From Hyalella azteca (lineage: Eukaryota; Arthropoda; Malacostraca; Amphipoda; Hyalellidae): a stretch of DNA of 64,000 nucleotides. A model generated the notes under the pieces. It was not told where the DNA came from. It made no database searches and saw nothing but the letters and a program-made list of their open reading frames with translations. Positions 15,140-27,160 of the stretch are shown piece by piece. The stretch spans positions 1,946-65,945 of the forward strand of contig NW_025947406.1 of NCBI RefSeq assembly GCF_000764305.2, written 5' to 3'. The stretch's first letter is position 1. The number at the start of each line of letters is the position of its first letter. The position numbers and the translations under genes were made by a program.

Positions 15140-15233
15140 GTAGTTGACGTTAGAGTAGTTGACGCTAGAGTAGTTGACGTTAGAGTAGTTGACGTTAGAG
15201 TAGTTGACGTTAGAGTAGTTGACGTTAGAGTAA
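15140..15233 (+). repeat. 15-bp minisatellite (6 copies)
   Basis: Six head-to-tail copies of gtagttgacgttaga, nearly identical (one carries gacgctaga). Because 15 is a multiple of three, the frame open from 15092 to 15277 reads it as a repeated VRVVD pentapeptide. The surrounding frame has no domain or signal peptide, so I treat it as a minisatellite, not a gene. Confidence 0.9.
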
Positions 15234-15624
15234 CGACTGTAGTTAAGGGCAAAGCTACGCCAAAGCCTTGTACTTAAACTAGGCTTACAACTACAGCGTT
15301 GGAATTCAGGTCAGGACACTGAGATTATGTTAGTGTAACATTTATGTTCGTTTATTATTAGTATGCATGCTCTTGCCTAGACCTCATGTGGCAAATCAAC
15401 GTTGAAGATGGTTAGCCTGTTTGGTTCATAAAGCCATGTAGTATTTACACTTTTAAAAATCTAGGACTAGAATAGAAAATAGGGACAGAATTTTCAGAAT
15501 ATTAAATACGGTTATTACATAATTAGAATGTTAAATGTACATATTTTTCACTAACTTTCGGTGATTGTAAAATATTTAACTTTTCATGTGACTTGTAGAG
15601 TAACGATCATGGTGAGCAGTATTG

Positions 15625-15720
15625 TATTGTATAGCATTGTATTGTTATGTATTGTATTGTATTTTATGGTTTTGTATTGTATTGTATTATATTGTATTGT
15701 GTTGTATTGTATTGTATTGG
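15625..15720. repeat. (TATTG)n pentanucleotide microsatellite
   Basis: An imperfect run of tattg/attgt pentamers about 95 bp long, with interruptions such as atagcattg and attttatggttttg. Confidence 0.9.
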
Positions 15721-16534
15721 TCCGCTGGTTAGTTTAAGAGATATGATATAGTACTTTTTGCATATTTTTTAAATGATTTATAATGCAATAGGTACACGGG
15801 GCAATATGGTGCTTGTTTTGCCACTTGAGTTCCCACAAATAGGCTCGTTTTCAATAGACAAATAAAGGTTCGTTTTGGTATAAAATAATAGACGAACATT
15901 ATGGTTTAAAAATAAAACCAGACGATTTGGGAGACATCCAACTCTGAAACACTGTATCATTTTCTAACTGCATTATTTGCTTACCACTTCGCTTTAAACT
16001 GCAGATCCCGAAGGTATTTTTGCGGATCAGCGAAAATTCTATATTTTCGGTGGTGATAAAAGCTCTTACAAATCTAGCAATATAGCAAATTTGCTTGCAA
16101 AGCTCTCCGACAAAAAACAGTTAGAAAGTTCTTTAGGATATGTAACGAAGGTAACTAAAAATTCTTGAAGCTAGTCTAAAATTGTTAAGAGTTCTCAACG
16201 GAAATAGAAGTCCCTACAAATTAAACTTTCACTTAAGAAACACGGGTTTTATTTTGCGGCGTAAGCTCTGTATTCGCCTCGTTGTTTCGCCCCAAAGATA
16301 CTTGGTAGATTTTATTCTACTGAACAAACCGCGGTTCTTGAATGGCAATAACAGCAATAGCGGTGCACTTTAGTCTGAGTAACGGCCGGAGATTTAACAA
16401 TTTCTGTAATTTACTCCACAAATTGAGGCCATTGCTGCTGAGAAATGCTGCACAACGGACCTCATCGAGGCTTGAAAACCTGAGTATATTTCTATACCTT
16501 GAAGGACGATTTACCTTATGATAAAATCAATTAA
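15721..16534. other. Intergenic, nothing recognised
   Basis: No supported gene. Open frames here are at most 63 codons and unconvincing. The stretch ends where the 3.6-kb duplicated unit begins. Confidence 0.5.
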
Positions 16535-19500
16535 TTTGTTTGGTAAAAATCCATCACGCGGTAGCGTTAAAACAAATTTTAATAAAATACACGTGACTCT
16601 GTAAATTTGATAAAAATTCGGAGGTTTTTAATGAAAAAATGAAAAATTAGAATGTTTTCAGATTTTATATAATATAGAACGTATTCATCCGGCCTCAATT
16701 CATATCGTTCTGAGAACTTTAGAATTTGTTTATTGTTCTGGAACGTGCGTACTCACTCAAATTTTTTGAGTTACGGTACTCGGCTCGTTGAATAGTCAAT
16801 CATTTATACTAGCATGCGTAGTTTTTAAGATGACTTTAATGATTCTCATCTAAATTTATTCTCCGGTAACATTTTACAGCGCAGGGAAAATTAACTTCAT
16901 GCCTCACTGAAATTCCATAATAGCTGCAAGAAAAATTGTTCAGCTTCCAGGATTTTTATTATCAATATTAGAATTCGTCACGTGGCAACTACAAGGCTAC
17001 GCTGAGACCAGCCGAGCACGGTATGGCAATGTGAGATGTTACAAAAACATGAACGCCACATGTCGAACATGCCTGGAGATTTGCTTTGTACAATCTAATT
17101 TTTAAATCACAGGTTATTATACGTCTTAAATAAACGGACTTATTCTGAAATCGCTGTATAAATTTCTATTACAAGAAAAAATGCAGCTCTCTATAATTAA
17201 TTTTTTGTAATGCTAAAAAATGCAAATTAAACAAAAAGTACCTGAGGCGTCAAACTAAATAATGTAGAAATTTTTAGAGCTTCTAGACGCCCGACGAGCT
17301 CGGTATTACATTGAGTATGTATTAAAATGTCGGAAAATTTTGATGCTAGCAAAAGGACGGCAAGGAACCGCACAATGCCGCGCTCTGTGCTTGACAAAAG
17401 TTTTTTGGAGTCGGTGAGAGATGTTGCATTCCCGAATAAATTACAGTTAAAATCTTAAGGAATGCTGCACTCCAAAGCCGCGCGGCTGATAAGGAGTGTT
17501 CACTGAATATCGAAAAAATATAACCAAAGTATTATGTATTTTTGCTGCTATCCTGCTGAGAATTTGCACAGTAAAAAAGAATTATGTTGTTAAATTCACG
17601 AATTATTTTCCAGACTTTAATCATCGGCCGCTGATTCCACATAGATTATATTATATTGAAATTAAATGCATTCGAAAAAATTTCATTTCATGTTGAGGTA
17701 GAAATTTTAAAAATGCCAGCATAAAAATCTGTGAATTTTCTTCCCATTTTTAGCGCATTTTCTCATTTATGGAAAAAATGCATTATTGTGCTCGCCATGT
17801 CCGTCTGTCTGTCCGTCCGTCTGTCCGTCCGTCCGTGACCTCAAGTTTTCGTCGACGAAAAAATGCGCTCTCTGTCACTCACTGCAGTGAGTACTGAGTT
17901 ATATTTTTTTCTAATGCTATGAATTCAGTTTGCGTAGAAGTTTGCTGCAAGTTATACTATGTTAGACAAAAATAAAATAGAATCCTTATAAAAAAGATTA
18001 CAGGATACTGACTTGCTCATATTGCATAGTTGAATCTCGGCAAGGATATAATAAACTATTTGAACGTTCTTCTGTAGCTGAATTTTGTCCCGCCTTGTAC
18101 CTATCCTCTTAGAGGTGGATAAAGGACTTTAGCCGCCTGTAAAATATGGCCGCGCTTAAAAAATCCGTGGAGCGATTTAGGGAAATCTTGGTAGCCGTCC
18201 ATTCATGAAGTTATCTCATAAGTTAGCTATTGCGTAGGGCAACAAAATTTAGTTACCTTTTTCGTAGTCTAGGGTCACATTACGCACCAGCGAGAGTTAA
18301 GTTTAAAAGATTTCTTGAGGATCAAGTAGCTGGGATATTAAATACTGACTTTATTAAACAGTTAAAATTGTTAAAACTATAAAAAAATCTGAAAACCACA
18401 CCATCTTTGCAAGTTTATTTTGGCATGTCAATTAATGAGTCTTCTTGAGTAATGAAAACCTAGATCATATAAGTTTTCAATGTTAAAGTAATATAACTAC
18501 ATTATTTTGTTATTGATTACTCAAATAAAAGAAGTGAGCTAGTTCGACTGTCCTTCAGCATTGAAGAGAACAATAAATTTAAATCCAGAATTTTTCCATT
18601 TTTAATCGAAGTAATCATAGTTAGAATTAATTTTGATTAGTCATGAACGCACTTGAAATTAATCGATATTTTAGAGCATTGAATTCTTTAAAGCATTGCG
18701 AGTCGAGGGCTCTCCATAAATCCCGTTATGCTCGCAGAATTTCTAGTCATTGAAATTCTTGTGATATGCATTCCGACCTGCGCTGGCGATCTCAAATTAT
18801 TTTCTAATATTTAGTAAGGCACAATATTAGCCTTGCAGCCTTAATTAAATAGTGAAATTCCACTCATTACTTGCTAGGAACAATATTTTTAGAAATTAGA
18901 TAAATTTGTTATTCTAGTGCGATTAATTTCGACAATTTTGTTTATAATAAACTGCCAGAAATGATTAATCTTGATTTGAAAACACGTTAAATATGTTTTT
19001 ATTTGATGTCTAAATTTAATTTAGCACTTATTAATTACATAATTAGGTATTATTACTCACTTCCCTATGTGCCATGCTCAGTTTAACTAACAAAATTCTT
19101 AAATAAGTGCAGAAATTTCGTGATACTTGATTTGTATCAAGCTTCGTAGCCACTTATCTTAAGCGATTAAGCAATCACTAGATTGAAAAGGGGGTTGAAA
19201 ATGCTTCATTAAACGTTTGGTGGTAATTAAAAAAAATAGATTTCTATAGGAAGATTAACACTTTTTATTCCCAGTACACTTTACATATTTACATCAAGTG
19301 TCAGTAAGCAATGCAAGGCTTCCTTGATAATTATAGGATTCCTTGATTACAGCAACCGGCTTTTATGAGGTAAAAATTTTACTGTCCAAGCCAACATAAC
19401 AGAAATTCCATAAGGTTTCCTCATCACGATCGTAAAAATTAGTTTTGAAGCGCCGCAAACTTCGTTACCAGGAATCCAGTGACGCACTTTAACAAATTGT

Positions 19501-20135
19501 AAACAAAGCCTAAACTTTAACTATACACTTTACGTATAAAATACGATGGACATCATAATGTGATTTTATTGCTCATGAATGTTGAGTGTCACTTAGATAT
19601 TTCTTATTGGAAAAGTAATGTGAAAAAGTGTACACTAGACATTTAAAAATCTTGGTTGTATTTCAAACTTATCAAGCAAACACTGCATGTTTATGTCGGC
19701 CCTGCTGCTTTATTATCCTGAAATATTCCGATTCTATGGAAATTAATGCACATTCAATTTTTTCCAGCCCGAAAAAACTGTATTCGGCTACAAAAAAAAC
19801 TGCACCACATAAAATTTGCATTTCAGCCTAAACATGAGAGCTTTGACTCAATTCCTCGCACTTCGAATGTTTAAAGTTCGGTATCAAAATCCCCATGCAA
19901 TTTTATGAACTCAAATGCACAAAGAATTCAGGATCCCGGATGTAAAAAAACATTCTAAAAATATGATTGGAACTTCATTGCAATTGGCATAAAAATTTTG
20001 TGTTACAGTAAAAAATGCAATATTGACCATATGAATTTCGAACGTTGTTCAAGACGGGGTTATTAGAGCCGTGCAGGAATATATTCCAAATACAAGCAAG
20101 ATCAATTTAACTCAAGATCATATCGCTCGGAAGAT
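16535..20135 (+). repeat. 3.6-kb duplicated unit, copy 1 (complete)
   Basis: This block recurs directly downstream as a partial second copy (about 20150-22723) and again as an interrupted third copy (about 24262-24591 plus 25887-26765). Matching landmarks in copies 1 and 2 include a gcggtagcg/gtggtagcg start (about 16560 and 20175), gaattcgtcacgtggcaacta (16973 and 20621) and gcttcgtagccacttatc (19141 and 22623). Similarity to copy 2 is moderate at the left and close to identity from about 18410 to the right. No open frame is conserved between copies, so the unit looks non-coding. Copy 1 carries an inserted short element at 17748-17910. Confidence 0.9.
17748..17910 (+). mobile_element. Short non-autonomous Helentron-like element (HINE), copy B
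   Basis: Same architecture as copy A: agcgcattttctc near the 5' end, a (CCGT/CTGT)n microsatellite of about 36 bp, a diverged inverse of the start with a g-to-a change (aaaaaaatgcgct), the palindrome ctcactgcagtgag, and a T-rich end. Copy 2 of the 3.6-kb unit has an empty site at about 21384 (cttccgattttttctaatgc), so the insertion happened after the duplication or was lost from the other copy. Insertion is within a T run. Confidence 0.85.
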
Positions 20136-20149
20136 CAATTCGCTATCAA

Positions 20150-22723
20150 TTAGTTTTTAGTAAAATTTATCAGGTGGTAGCGTTAAAATGATTATTTATC
20201 ATAATAAGCGTGGATTCTAGAAATTTAATAAACGTTCGTAAAGTTGTAAATTTAATAAAAGATTTTTTTTATGAAAAGTTAAAAGTTAGGATATGAGCAG
20301 ATTTCAAGATAATAATAAAGAACGGATTCATTAGGTTAAAATTCATATCGTTCTCCAGAACTTTAGAACTTTATAGTATTTCTTTATTGTTTTGGAACGT
20401 GCGTACTCATTGAAATTTTGTGAGGTACTCGGCTCGTTGAATAGTCTACATTCATACTAGCATGCGTAGTTTTTAAGATAACTTCAATGATTGCCATCTA
20501 AATTTGTTCTTCGGTAAAATTTTACAGCACGGGGGAAATTTTCTTCATGCCTGACGGAAATTCAATAATAGCTACAAGAAGAATTTCTTGGATTCCAGGA
20601 TTTTTATTACCAATATTAGAATTCGTCACGTGGCAACTACAAGGCTACGCTGAGACCAGCCGGGCACGATATGGCAATGTGAGATGTTAAAAAAACATGA
20701 ACGTCACATGTCGATCATGTTTGGAGATTTGCTTTGTACAATCTAATTTTTAAATTACAGGTTATTATACGTCTTAAATAAACGGACTTATTCTGAAATC
20801 GCTGCATACATTTCTATTATAAGAAAAAAATGCAGCTCTCTATAATTAATTTTTTACACAAAAGGTGCAAATTAAACAAAAAGTATCTGAGGCATCAAAC
20901 TAAATAATGTAAATATTTTTTAGCCTATGACTCCCGACGAGCTCGGTATTACATTGAGCATGTATTAAAATGTCGGAAACTTTTGATGCCAACAAAGGAC
21001 GGCTAGGAACCTCACAATGCCTCGCTGTGTGCTTGACAAAAGTTTTTTGGAGTCGTTGAGAGATGTTGCATTCCTGAATAAATTACAGTTAAAACCTTTA
21101 GGAATCCTGCACTCCAAAGCGGCGCAGCTGATAAGGAGTCTTCACTGAATATCGAAAACATACAATCAATGTATAAAGTATTTTTGCTGCTATCCTGCTG
21201 AGAATTTGCACAGTAAAAAAGAATTATGTTGTTAAATTCACGAATTATTTTCCTGAATTTAATCATCGGCCGATGATTCCACATATATTCTCTTGAAATT
21301 AAATACATTCGAAAATTTTTTATTTCATGTTGAGGTAGAAATTTAATAAATGCCAGCATTAATATCTGTGAATTTTCTTCCGATTTTTTCTAATGCTATC
21401 AATTCAGTTTGCGAAGAAGTTTGCTGCAAGTTATACTAAGTTAGACAAAAATAAAATAGAATCCTTATAATAAAGCTTACAGGATACTGACTTGCTCATA
21501 TTGCATAGTTGAACCTCGGCAAGGATATAATAAACTATTTTGAACGTTCTTCTGTAGCTGAATTTTGTCCCGCCTTGTACCTATCCTCTCAGAGGTGGAT
21601 AAAGGATTTTAGCCGCCTGTAAAATATGGCGGTGCTTAAAAAATCCGTGAGCGATTTAGGGAAATCTTGGTAGCCTTCCATTCATGAAGTTATCTCAAAA
21701 GTTAGCTATTGCGTAGGGCCAATAAAATTTAGTTACCTTTTTCGCGCAGTCTAGGGTCACATTACGCACCAGCGAGAGTTAAGTTTAAAAGATTTCTTGA
21801 GGATCAAGTAGCTGGGATATTAAATACTGACTTTATTAAACAGTTAAAATTGTTAAAACTATAAAAAATTCTGATTACCCGATCTTCTTTGCAAGTTTAT
21901 TTTGGCATGTCAATTAATGAGTCTTCTTGAGTAATGAAAACCTAGATCATATAAGTTTTCAATGTTAAAGTAATATAACTACATTATTTTGTTATTGATT
22001 ACTCAAATAAAAGAAGTGAGCTAGTTCGACTGTCCTTCAGCATTGAAGAGAACAATAAATTTAAATCCAGAATTTTTCCATTTTTAATCGAAGTAATCAT
22101 AGTTAGAATTAATTTTGATTAGTCATGAACGCACTTGAAATTAATCGATATTTTAGAGCATTGAATTCTTTAAAGCATTGCGAGTCGAGGGCTCTCCATA
22201 AATCCCGTTATGCTCGCAGAATTTCTAGTCATTGAAATTCTTGTGATATGCATTCCGACCTGCGCTGGCGATCTCAAATTATTTTCTAATATTTAGTCAG
22301 GCACAATATTAGCCTTGCAGCCTTAATTAAATAGTGAAATTCCACTCATTACTTGCTAGGAACAATATTTTTAGAAATTAGATAAATTTGTTATTCTAGT
22401 GCGATTAATTTCGACAATTTTGTTTATAATAAACTGCCAGAAATGATTAATCTTGATTTGAAAACACGTTAAATATGTTTTTATTTGATGTCTAAATTTA
22501 ATTTAGCACTTATTAATTACATAATTAGGTATTATTACTCACTTCCCTATGTGCCATGCTCAGTTTAACTAACAAAATTCTTAAATAAGTGCAGAAATTT
22601 CGTGATACTTGATTTGTATCAAGCTTCGTAGCCACTTATCTTAAGCGATTAAGCAATCACTAGATTGAAAAGGGGGTTGAAAATGCTTCATTAAACGTTT
22701 GGTGGTAATTAAAAAAAATAGAT
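20150..22723 (+). repeat. 3.6-kb duplicated unit, copy 2 (truncated at right)
   Basis: Homologous to 16535-19241. It is nearly identical over about the last 800 bp, then the match stops at a single N (22724) followed at once by the 28-bp minisatellite. The part equivalent to 19242-20135 is missing. No conserved open frame is present. Confidence 0.9.
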
Positions 22724-22724
22724 N

Positions 22725-23515
22725 TGTATTATTCCTGCGCCTTACGGTATATTGTATTATTCCTGCGCCTTACGGTATATTGTATTATTCCTGCGCCTTA
22801 CGGTATATTGTATTATTCCTGCGCCTTACGGTGCTTTGTATTATTCCTGCGCCTTACGGTATATTGTACTATTCCTGCGCCTTACGGTGTATTGTATTAT
22901 TCCTGCGCCTTACGGTGCATTGTATTATTCCAGCGCCCTACGGTATATTGTATTATTCGTGCGCCTTACGGTGCATTGTATTATTCCAGCGCCCTACGGT
23001 ATATTGTATTATTCCTGCGCCTTACGGTGCTTTGTTTTATTCCTGCGCCTTACGGTATATTGTACTATTCCTGCGCCTTACGGTGTATTGTATTATTCCT
23101 GCGCCTTACGGTATATTGTATTATTCCTGCGCCTTACGGTATATTGTATTTTTCCAGCGCCTTACATAATATTGTTTTATTCATGCGCCTTACGGTATAT
23201 TGTATTATTCCAGCGCCTTACGGTGTATTGTATTATTCATGCGCCTTACGGTGTATTGTATTATTCCCGCGCCTTACGGTTCATTGTACTATTCCTGCGC
23301 CTTACGGTATATTGTATTATTCCTGCGCCTTACGGTATATTGTATTATTATTCCTGCGCCTTACGGTGTATTGTATTATTCCTGCGCCTTTCGGTGTATT
23401 GTATTATTCCTGCGCCTTACGGTATATTGTATTATTCCTGCGTCTTACGGTATATTGTATTATTCCTGCGCCTTACGGTATATTGTATTATTCCTGCGCC
23501 TTACGGTGTATTGTA
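22725..23515 (+). repeat. 28-bp minisatellite, 28 copies
   Basis: Twenty-eight head-to-tail units of consensus tgtattattcctgcgcctta plus cggtatat; one unit has a 3-bp insertion. Variants fall mainly in the last four bases (atat, gtat, gcat, gctt). Units 4-6 and 11-13 show the same series of variants, suggesting a past duplication of a 7-unit block. The period is not a multiple of three and the unit lacks stops, so all three plus frames stay open (about 22699-23548). These long frames are a by-product of the array. No start context, domain or splice site supports a protein. Confidence 0.97.
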
Positions 23516-24261
23516 TTAGTCATGGCAAGACATCATGACTCCTCCTGACCTAGTGCCTGATTATGACATTTCAAGCAGAATCAAATTTGCTATTATAAAT
23601 AAGCATGAGATTCGAGTGTCCCATTATACCAACGTTAAGTGCGGATATTTTATAGCACTCGAATAACTTCATCATATTGCTTTTACGAGTTTTGGAAAAT
23701 ATCATTATTTTTACACAAAGGTTAAGTTTTAAGTAAACTTGCAAAAATTAAAAGAACCATTTTTAAACGGTTAGACAACGTTTTTGTGGAAAATACATTA
23801 CTTTTTATTAACCAATCATAAATTAACTTCAAAAATGATTGTTTTTTTTCCGCTCAAGGCTAATTCATTTTGATAACACAATCATCCATATTCAATAAAA
23901 ATTCCTGGAACGCCTCCAGATATTAAACCCAATGTGGTCTCCACCGACACGTCGCTTCATGACAGCGTTGGCAGGTTGAGATTAAAAACAGCGCTAGCGT
24001 CGACAGTCGAAGACTGAGCGCGCGACGGTAATTTGCTTCTGTCGATTATCTGTCAGCCAAGACTCGGTTACACGGCATGCCCAGTTCAAAGATAACGTCA
24101 GCTCAAAGATAACGTCAGTTCAAAGATAACGTCATTTCAAAGATATTTCAAAGATATCGTCAGCACTGTCGTTATGTAGAGTAGTAACGTAATATAAAGC
24201 CGTGTCTGCTTGTCAGTTAGAATGTCACTGCAGCGTGACTTCTGAGTTGAGATTGATACCT
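23516..24261. other. Intergenic spacer with a short 19-bp repeat
   Basis: Unique sequence between the minisatellite and the third copy of the 3.6-kb unit. At about 24085-24160 three to four copies of cagttcaaagataacgt-type units occur, spaced about 19 bp. No gene was recognised. Confidence 0.65.
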
Positions 24262-24591
24262 TGATTAATAATCTTGGTACGAAAACACCATGAAATGTGT
24301 TATCATGTGATGTCTTAAATTCATTTAGCACGCATTCATTATAAAATGATGTATTATTACTTACTGCCCCCACGTGCCTTGCTCGGTTTAAATTACAAAA
24401 TTCTTCACGGAATGCAGAAATTTTATGATACTTGATTTGCCTTTAAGCTTCCTCGCCACTCATCTCAACCGATCAACAATGCAATCATTAGACTATAAAT
24501 AAGGTTGAAATGCTTCATTGAATGTTTGGTGGCAGTGACAAAATAAAATTATTACATTAAAATTACCCATATTTACTTCCTACACAACATA

Positions 24592-25886
24592 TATAGGGTA
24601 ACGTGGGGCAGCGCGCCCCCCACTTTTTTTAAGCTAAATTTTTGATGAAGTTTTAATTGATACGAGGTGGTTCTTTGTTTTGTGTAAAGGTACAACTAAT
24701 GAGGAATGTATGATGTGAATTAGACGCCTATAGAGTTATTCAATTTTTAATGAAACACTATTTGGAAAAAGTGTCAAAATGGGCCCATTGCCCCACCCCT
24801 GGGGCAATGGGCCCATGGGCTTGGGGCAAGGCGCCCACCCATGGTCCCTTTACCACAATTGCATATTTTTCGTTTAAAAATGATAAAACAACACTCCACA
24901 GTTAAAAATAAGAAAAATGTAATAAAAAATATGACATTCATTCATTTATTAACAACTCAAAAATCATATCCATAACTTGAAAAAAATATACTCTTGGCTT
25001 AAAAAATCTATCACTGACGTGAAGAAAAATATTTCATTGACATAACATTATATATCCTTGACTTGAAAAAGATATTTTTGCGATAAAAATAAATTCGTCC
25101 TTGACATGAAAAAATGTATCCTTGACTAGAAAAAATATATATAGTTGATCAGATAAAAACTTCGTTCCAGTTTCGTCCATAATCCAGATATTATGTGCAG
25201 AGAATTCGTACCTAATCGTGATTTCAGCCAACACCATAAAAACTCTCATCAACTTTTGGCTCATTGGTGTTGACTGAAATCAACTTTTGGCAAGGCAAGA
25301 GTCAATAACTCGAAAAGTGGTCATAAATACGAATAACTAGAAACTAAACCTGCTGCCTTGAGGCGGCAAATAAAAAAATCATGCAATATGAAGTGTAATT
25401 TGTAATTCAAAAAGCTTGTCATAGTTTGAAAAGGTCATTGAGACAAATCTAATGATGTATAACACAAGACTTCACCATGGGCGCTTTGCCCCGTGACACG
25501 CGTGGGCCCGTTGCCCCCACTAGGTATCATTTCAATTTATATCGTGTCAACATTTTATTTTAAAAGCTAATAGTCTAAACTTGGTCTCAAAATTATCCCT
25601 ATAAATATTAATTTGAAAAAATAATTCAAAGTAATTTCAAAATCTTCATCTATAGTAATGGAAAAAAACTTTATTTAGCGGCAAAAATTTTTTATCTGGA
25701 CTAAAACAGTTATTCGCAAAGAACTTAATAACGCAAACACTTAGCAAAACGTAAATCCGTACACTTCATCCCAGTGAAACTGTCGACCGGCGGTAGAGAA
25801 CACGGACCAATATCTGCCATACTTAGCGAGAAACCCGCTATGGGCCCATGACCCGCAGTGGGCTCGCTGCCCCATGTTACCCTATA
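24592..25886. mobile_element. 1.29-kb non-autonomous terminal-inverted-repeat DNA transposon
   Basis: The termini are gggtaacgtggggcagcg (24596-24613) and its inverse with one mismatch (25865-25882). Both are flanked by tata (24592-24595 and 25883-25886), fitting a TA or TATA target duplication. The corresponding site in the 3.6-kb unit copy 1 (about 19290-19300) lacks the insert. Inside, GC-rich motifs of the ggggcaatgggccc type recur at 24781-24840, 25477-25520 and 25838-25881; the middle is AT-rich, with a degenerate repeat around ccttgacttgaaaaa (about 24970-25150). No transposase frame is present, so it would depend on an enzyme made elsewhere. A TA target duplication would suit Tc1/mariner-like families, but the superfamily cannot be fixed from the ends alone. 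Confidence 0.88.
24781..24814. repeat. Perfect 15-bp palindromic hairpin inside the TIR element
   Basis: Arms gggcccattgcccca (24781-24795) and tggggcaatgggccc (24800-24814) are exact inverses with a four-base cccc loop. The half-site motif recurs near the right end of the same element, suggesting subterminal protein-binding sites (inference). Confidence 0.95.
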
Positions 25887-26876
25887 AGCGGTCAGCAAGC
25901 AATGCAAGGCTTCCTTGATAATTAGGATTCCTTGATTCCCCTAAACAATTTTAAGTACTCGGATCAGACTAAATTAATTAGGTAACCGGTTTAAATCGGG
26001 TAAACATTTTACTGCATAAGCCAACATAACAGAAATTCCAAAAGGTTTCCTAATTACGATCGTAAAGATTAGATTTGAAGCATCGCAGACTTCGTTACCA
26101 GGAATCCAATGACGCACGTTAAAAAATTGTGAACAATGCCCAAACTTTAACCATCTACTTTACTGATAAATATACGATGGATATTATAATGTGATTTGAT
26201 TTCTCATTAATGTTAAGTGCCACCTAAATATTTCTTGTCGGAAAAGTAATCTGAAAAAGTGTACACTAGACATTGAAAAATCTTGGTTGTTATTTCAAAA
26301 CTTATCAAACCAATAACCCACGTTTATGTCAGCCCTGCTGCTTTATTTTCCGGAAATATTTTGACTCTATGGAAATTAATGCACATTCAATTTTTTCGAG
26401 CCCGGCAAAATTGTATTCGGCAACAAGAAATCCACTCCACATAAAATTTGCAATTCAGCCGAAACGTGAGAGCTTTGACTCGATTCCTCGCACTTCTAAT
26501 GTTTAAAGTTTGGAATCAAAACCCCCATGGACTTTTACGAACTCAGATGCACAAAGAATTCAGGATCCCAGATGTACAAATAAAAATTTAAAAATATAAT
26601 GTGAACATCATTGAAATTGACAAAAATTTTGCATTACGCTCAAAATGCAACATTGACCATATGAATTTCAAACATCGTTCAAAACCGGGTTGTTATAGCC
26701 GTTCAGGAATATACTCCAAATGCAAGCAAGATCAATCTAACCCAAGACCCATATCGCTCTGAAGACAAACCCAAACAATTGCCGAGAAGCAGTCATAGGT
26801 GCCGATGATATCCTGTTTCGCGACTGCCATTCCAATTACGAACACAAACACTTCTATGTTGGTTCCATTACGATTT

Positions 26877-27160
26877 GTGCAGAGCAACAGCCGAAGCAAT
26901 AGGCCTTCGAAGATCATCACAAGATTTGTTGACTTAGCTCAGGCTGTGCAGAGCAACAGCAGAAGCAATAAGGCCTTCGAAGATCATCACAAAATTTGTT
27001 GACTTAGCGCAGGCTGTGCAGAGCAACAGCTGAAGCAATAAGGCCTTCGAAGATCATCACAAGATTTGTTGACTTAGCGCAGGCTGTGCAGTGCAACAGC
27101 TGAAGCAATAAGGTCTTCGAAGATCATCACAAGATTTGTTGACTTAGCTCAGGCTGTGCA
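26877..27160. repeat. 70-bp tandem repeat (4 copies)
   Basis: Units beginning with gtgcagagcaacag recur at 26877, 26946, 27016 and 27086, and a fifth start lies at 27156. Each contains ggccttcgaagatcatcaca and a ttgttgacttagc stretch. Copies differ at only a few positions, so the array is young. A plus frame (26799-27002) runs through part of it but has no domain. Confidence 0.95.

Larger units (their letters stand above)
24262..26765 (+). repeat. 3.6-kb duplicated unit, copy 3 (partial, split by a transposon)
   Basis: 24262-24591 matches about 18962-19290 of copy 1, and 25887-26765 matches about 19300-20135. Shared landmarks are aatgcttcatt (24510), agcaagcaatgcaaggcttcc (25892) and the ccaacataacagaaattcca region (26021). 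It is more diverged than copies 1 and 2 are from each other. The left 2.4 kb of the unit is absent. A 1.29-kb element interrupts it. Confidence 0.85.

Noticed and set aside
15092..15277. VRVVD repeat protein
   Set aside because: It is a 15-bp minisatellite read in frame, and the flanking codons carry no supporting features.
22725..23515. CRISPR-like array
   Set aside because: The 28-bp units are head to tail with no unique spacers between them, and the setting is an animal genome.
22699..23548. Long overlapping plus-strand open frames (up to 255 codons) as genes
   Set aside because: They are three phase-shifted readings of a 28-bp minisatellite that has no stop codon in any plus frame. No start, domain or splice evidence exists.
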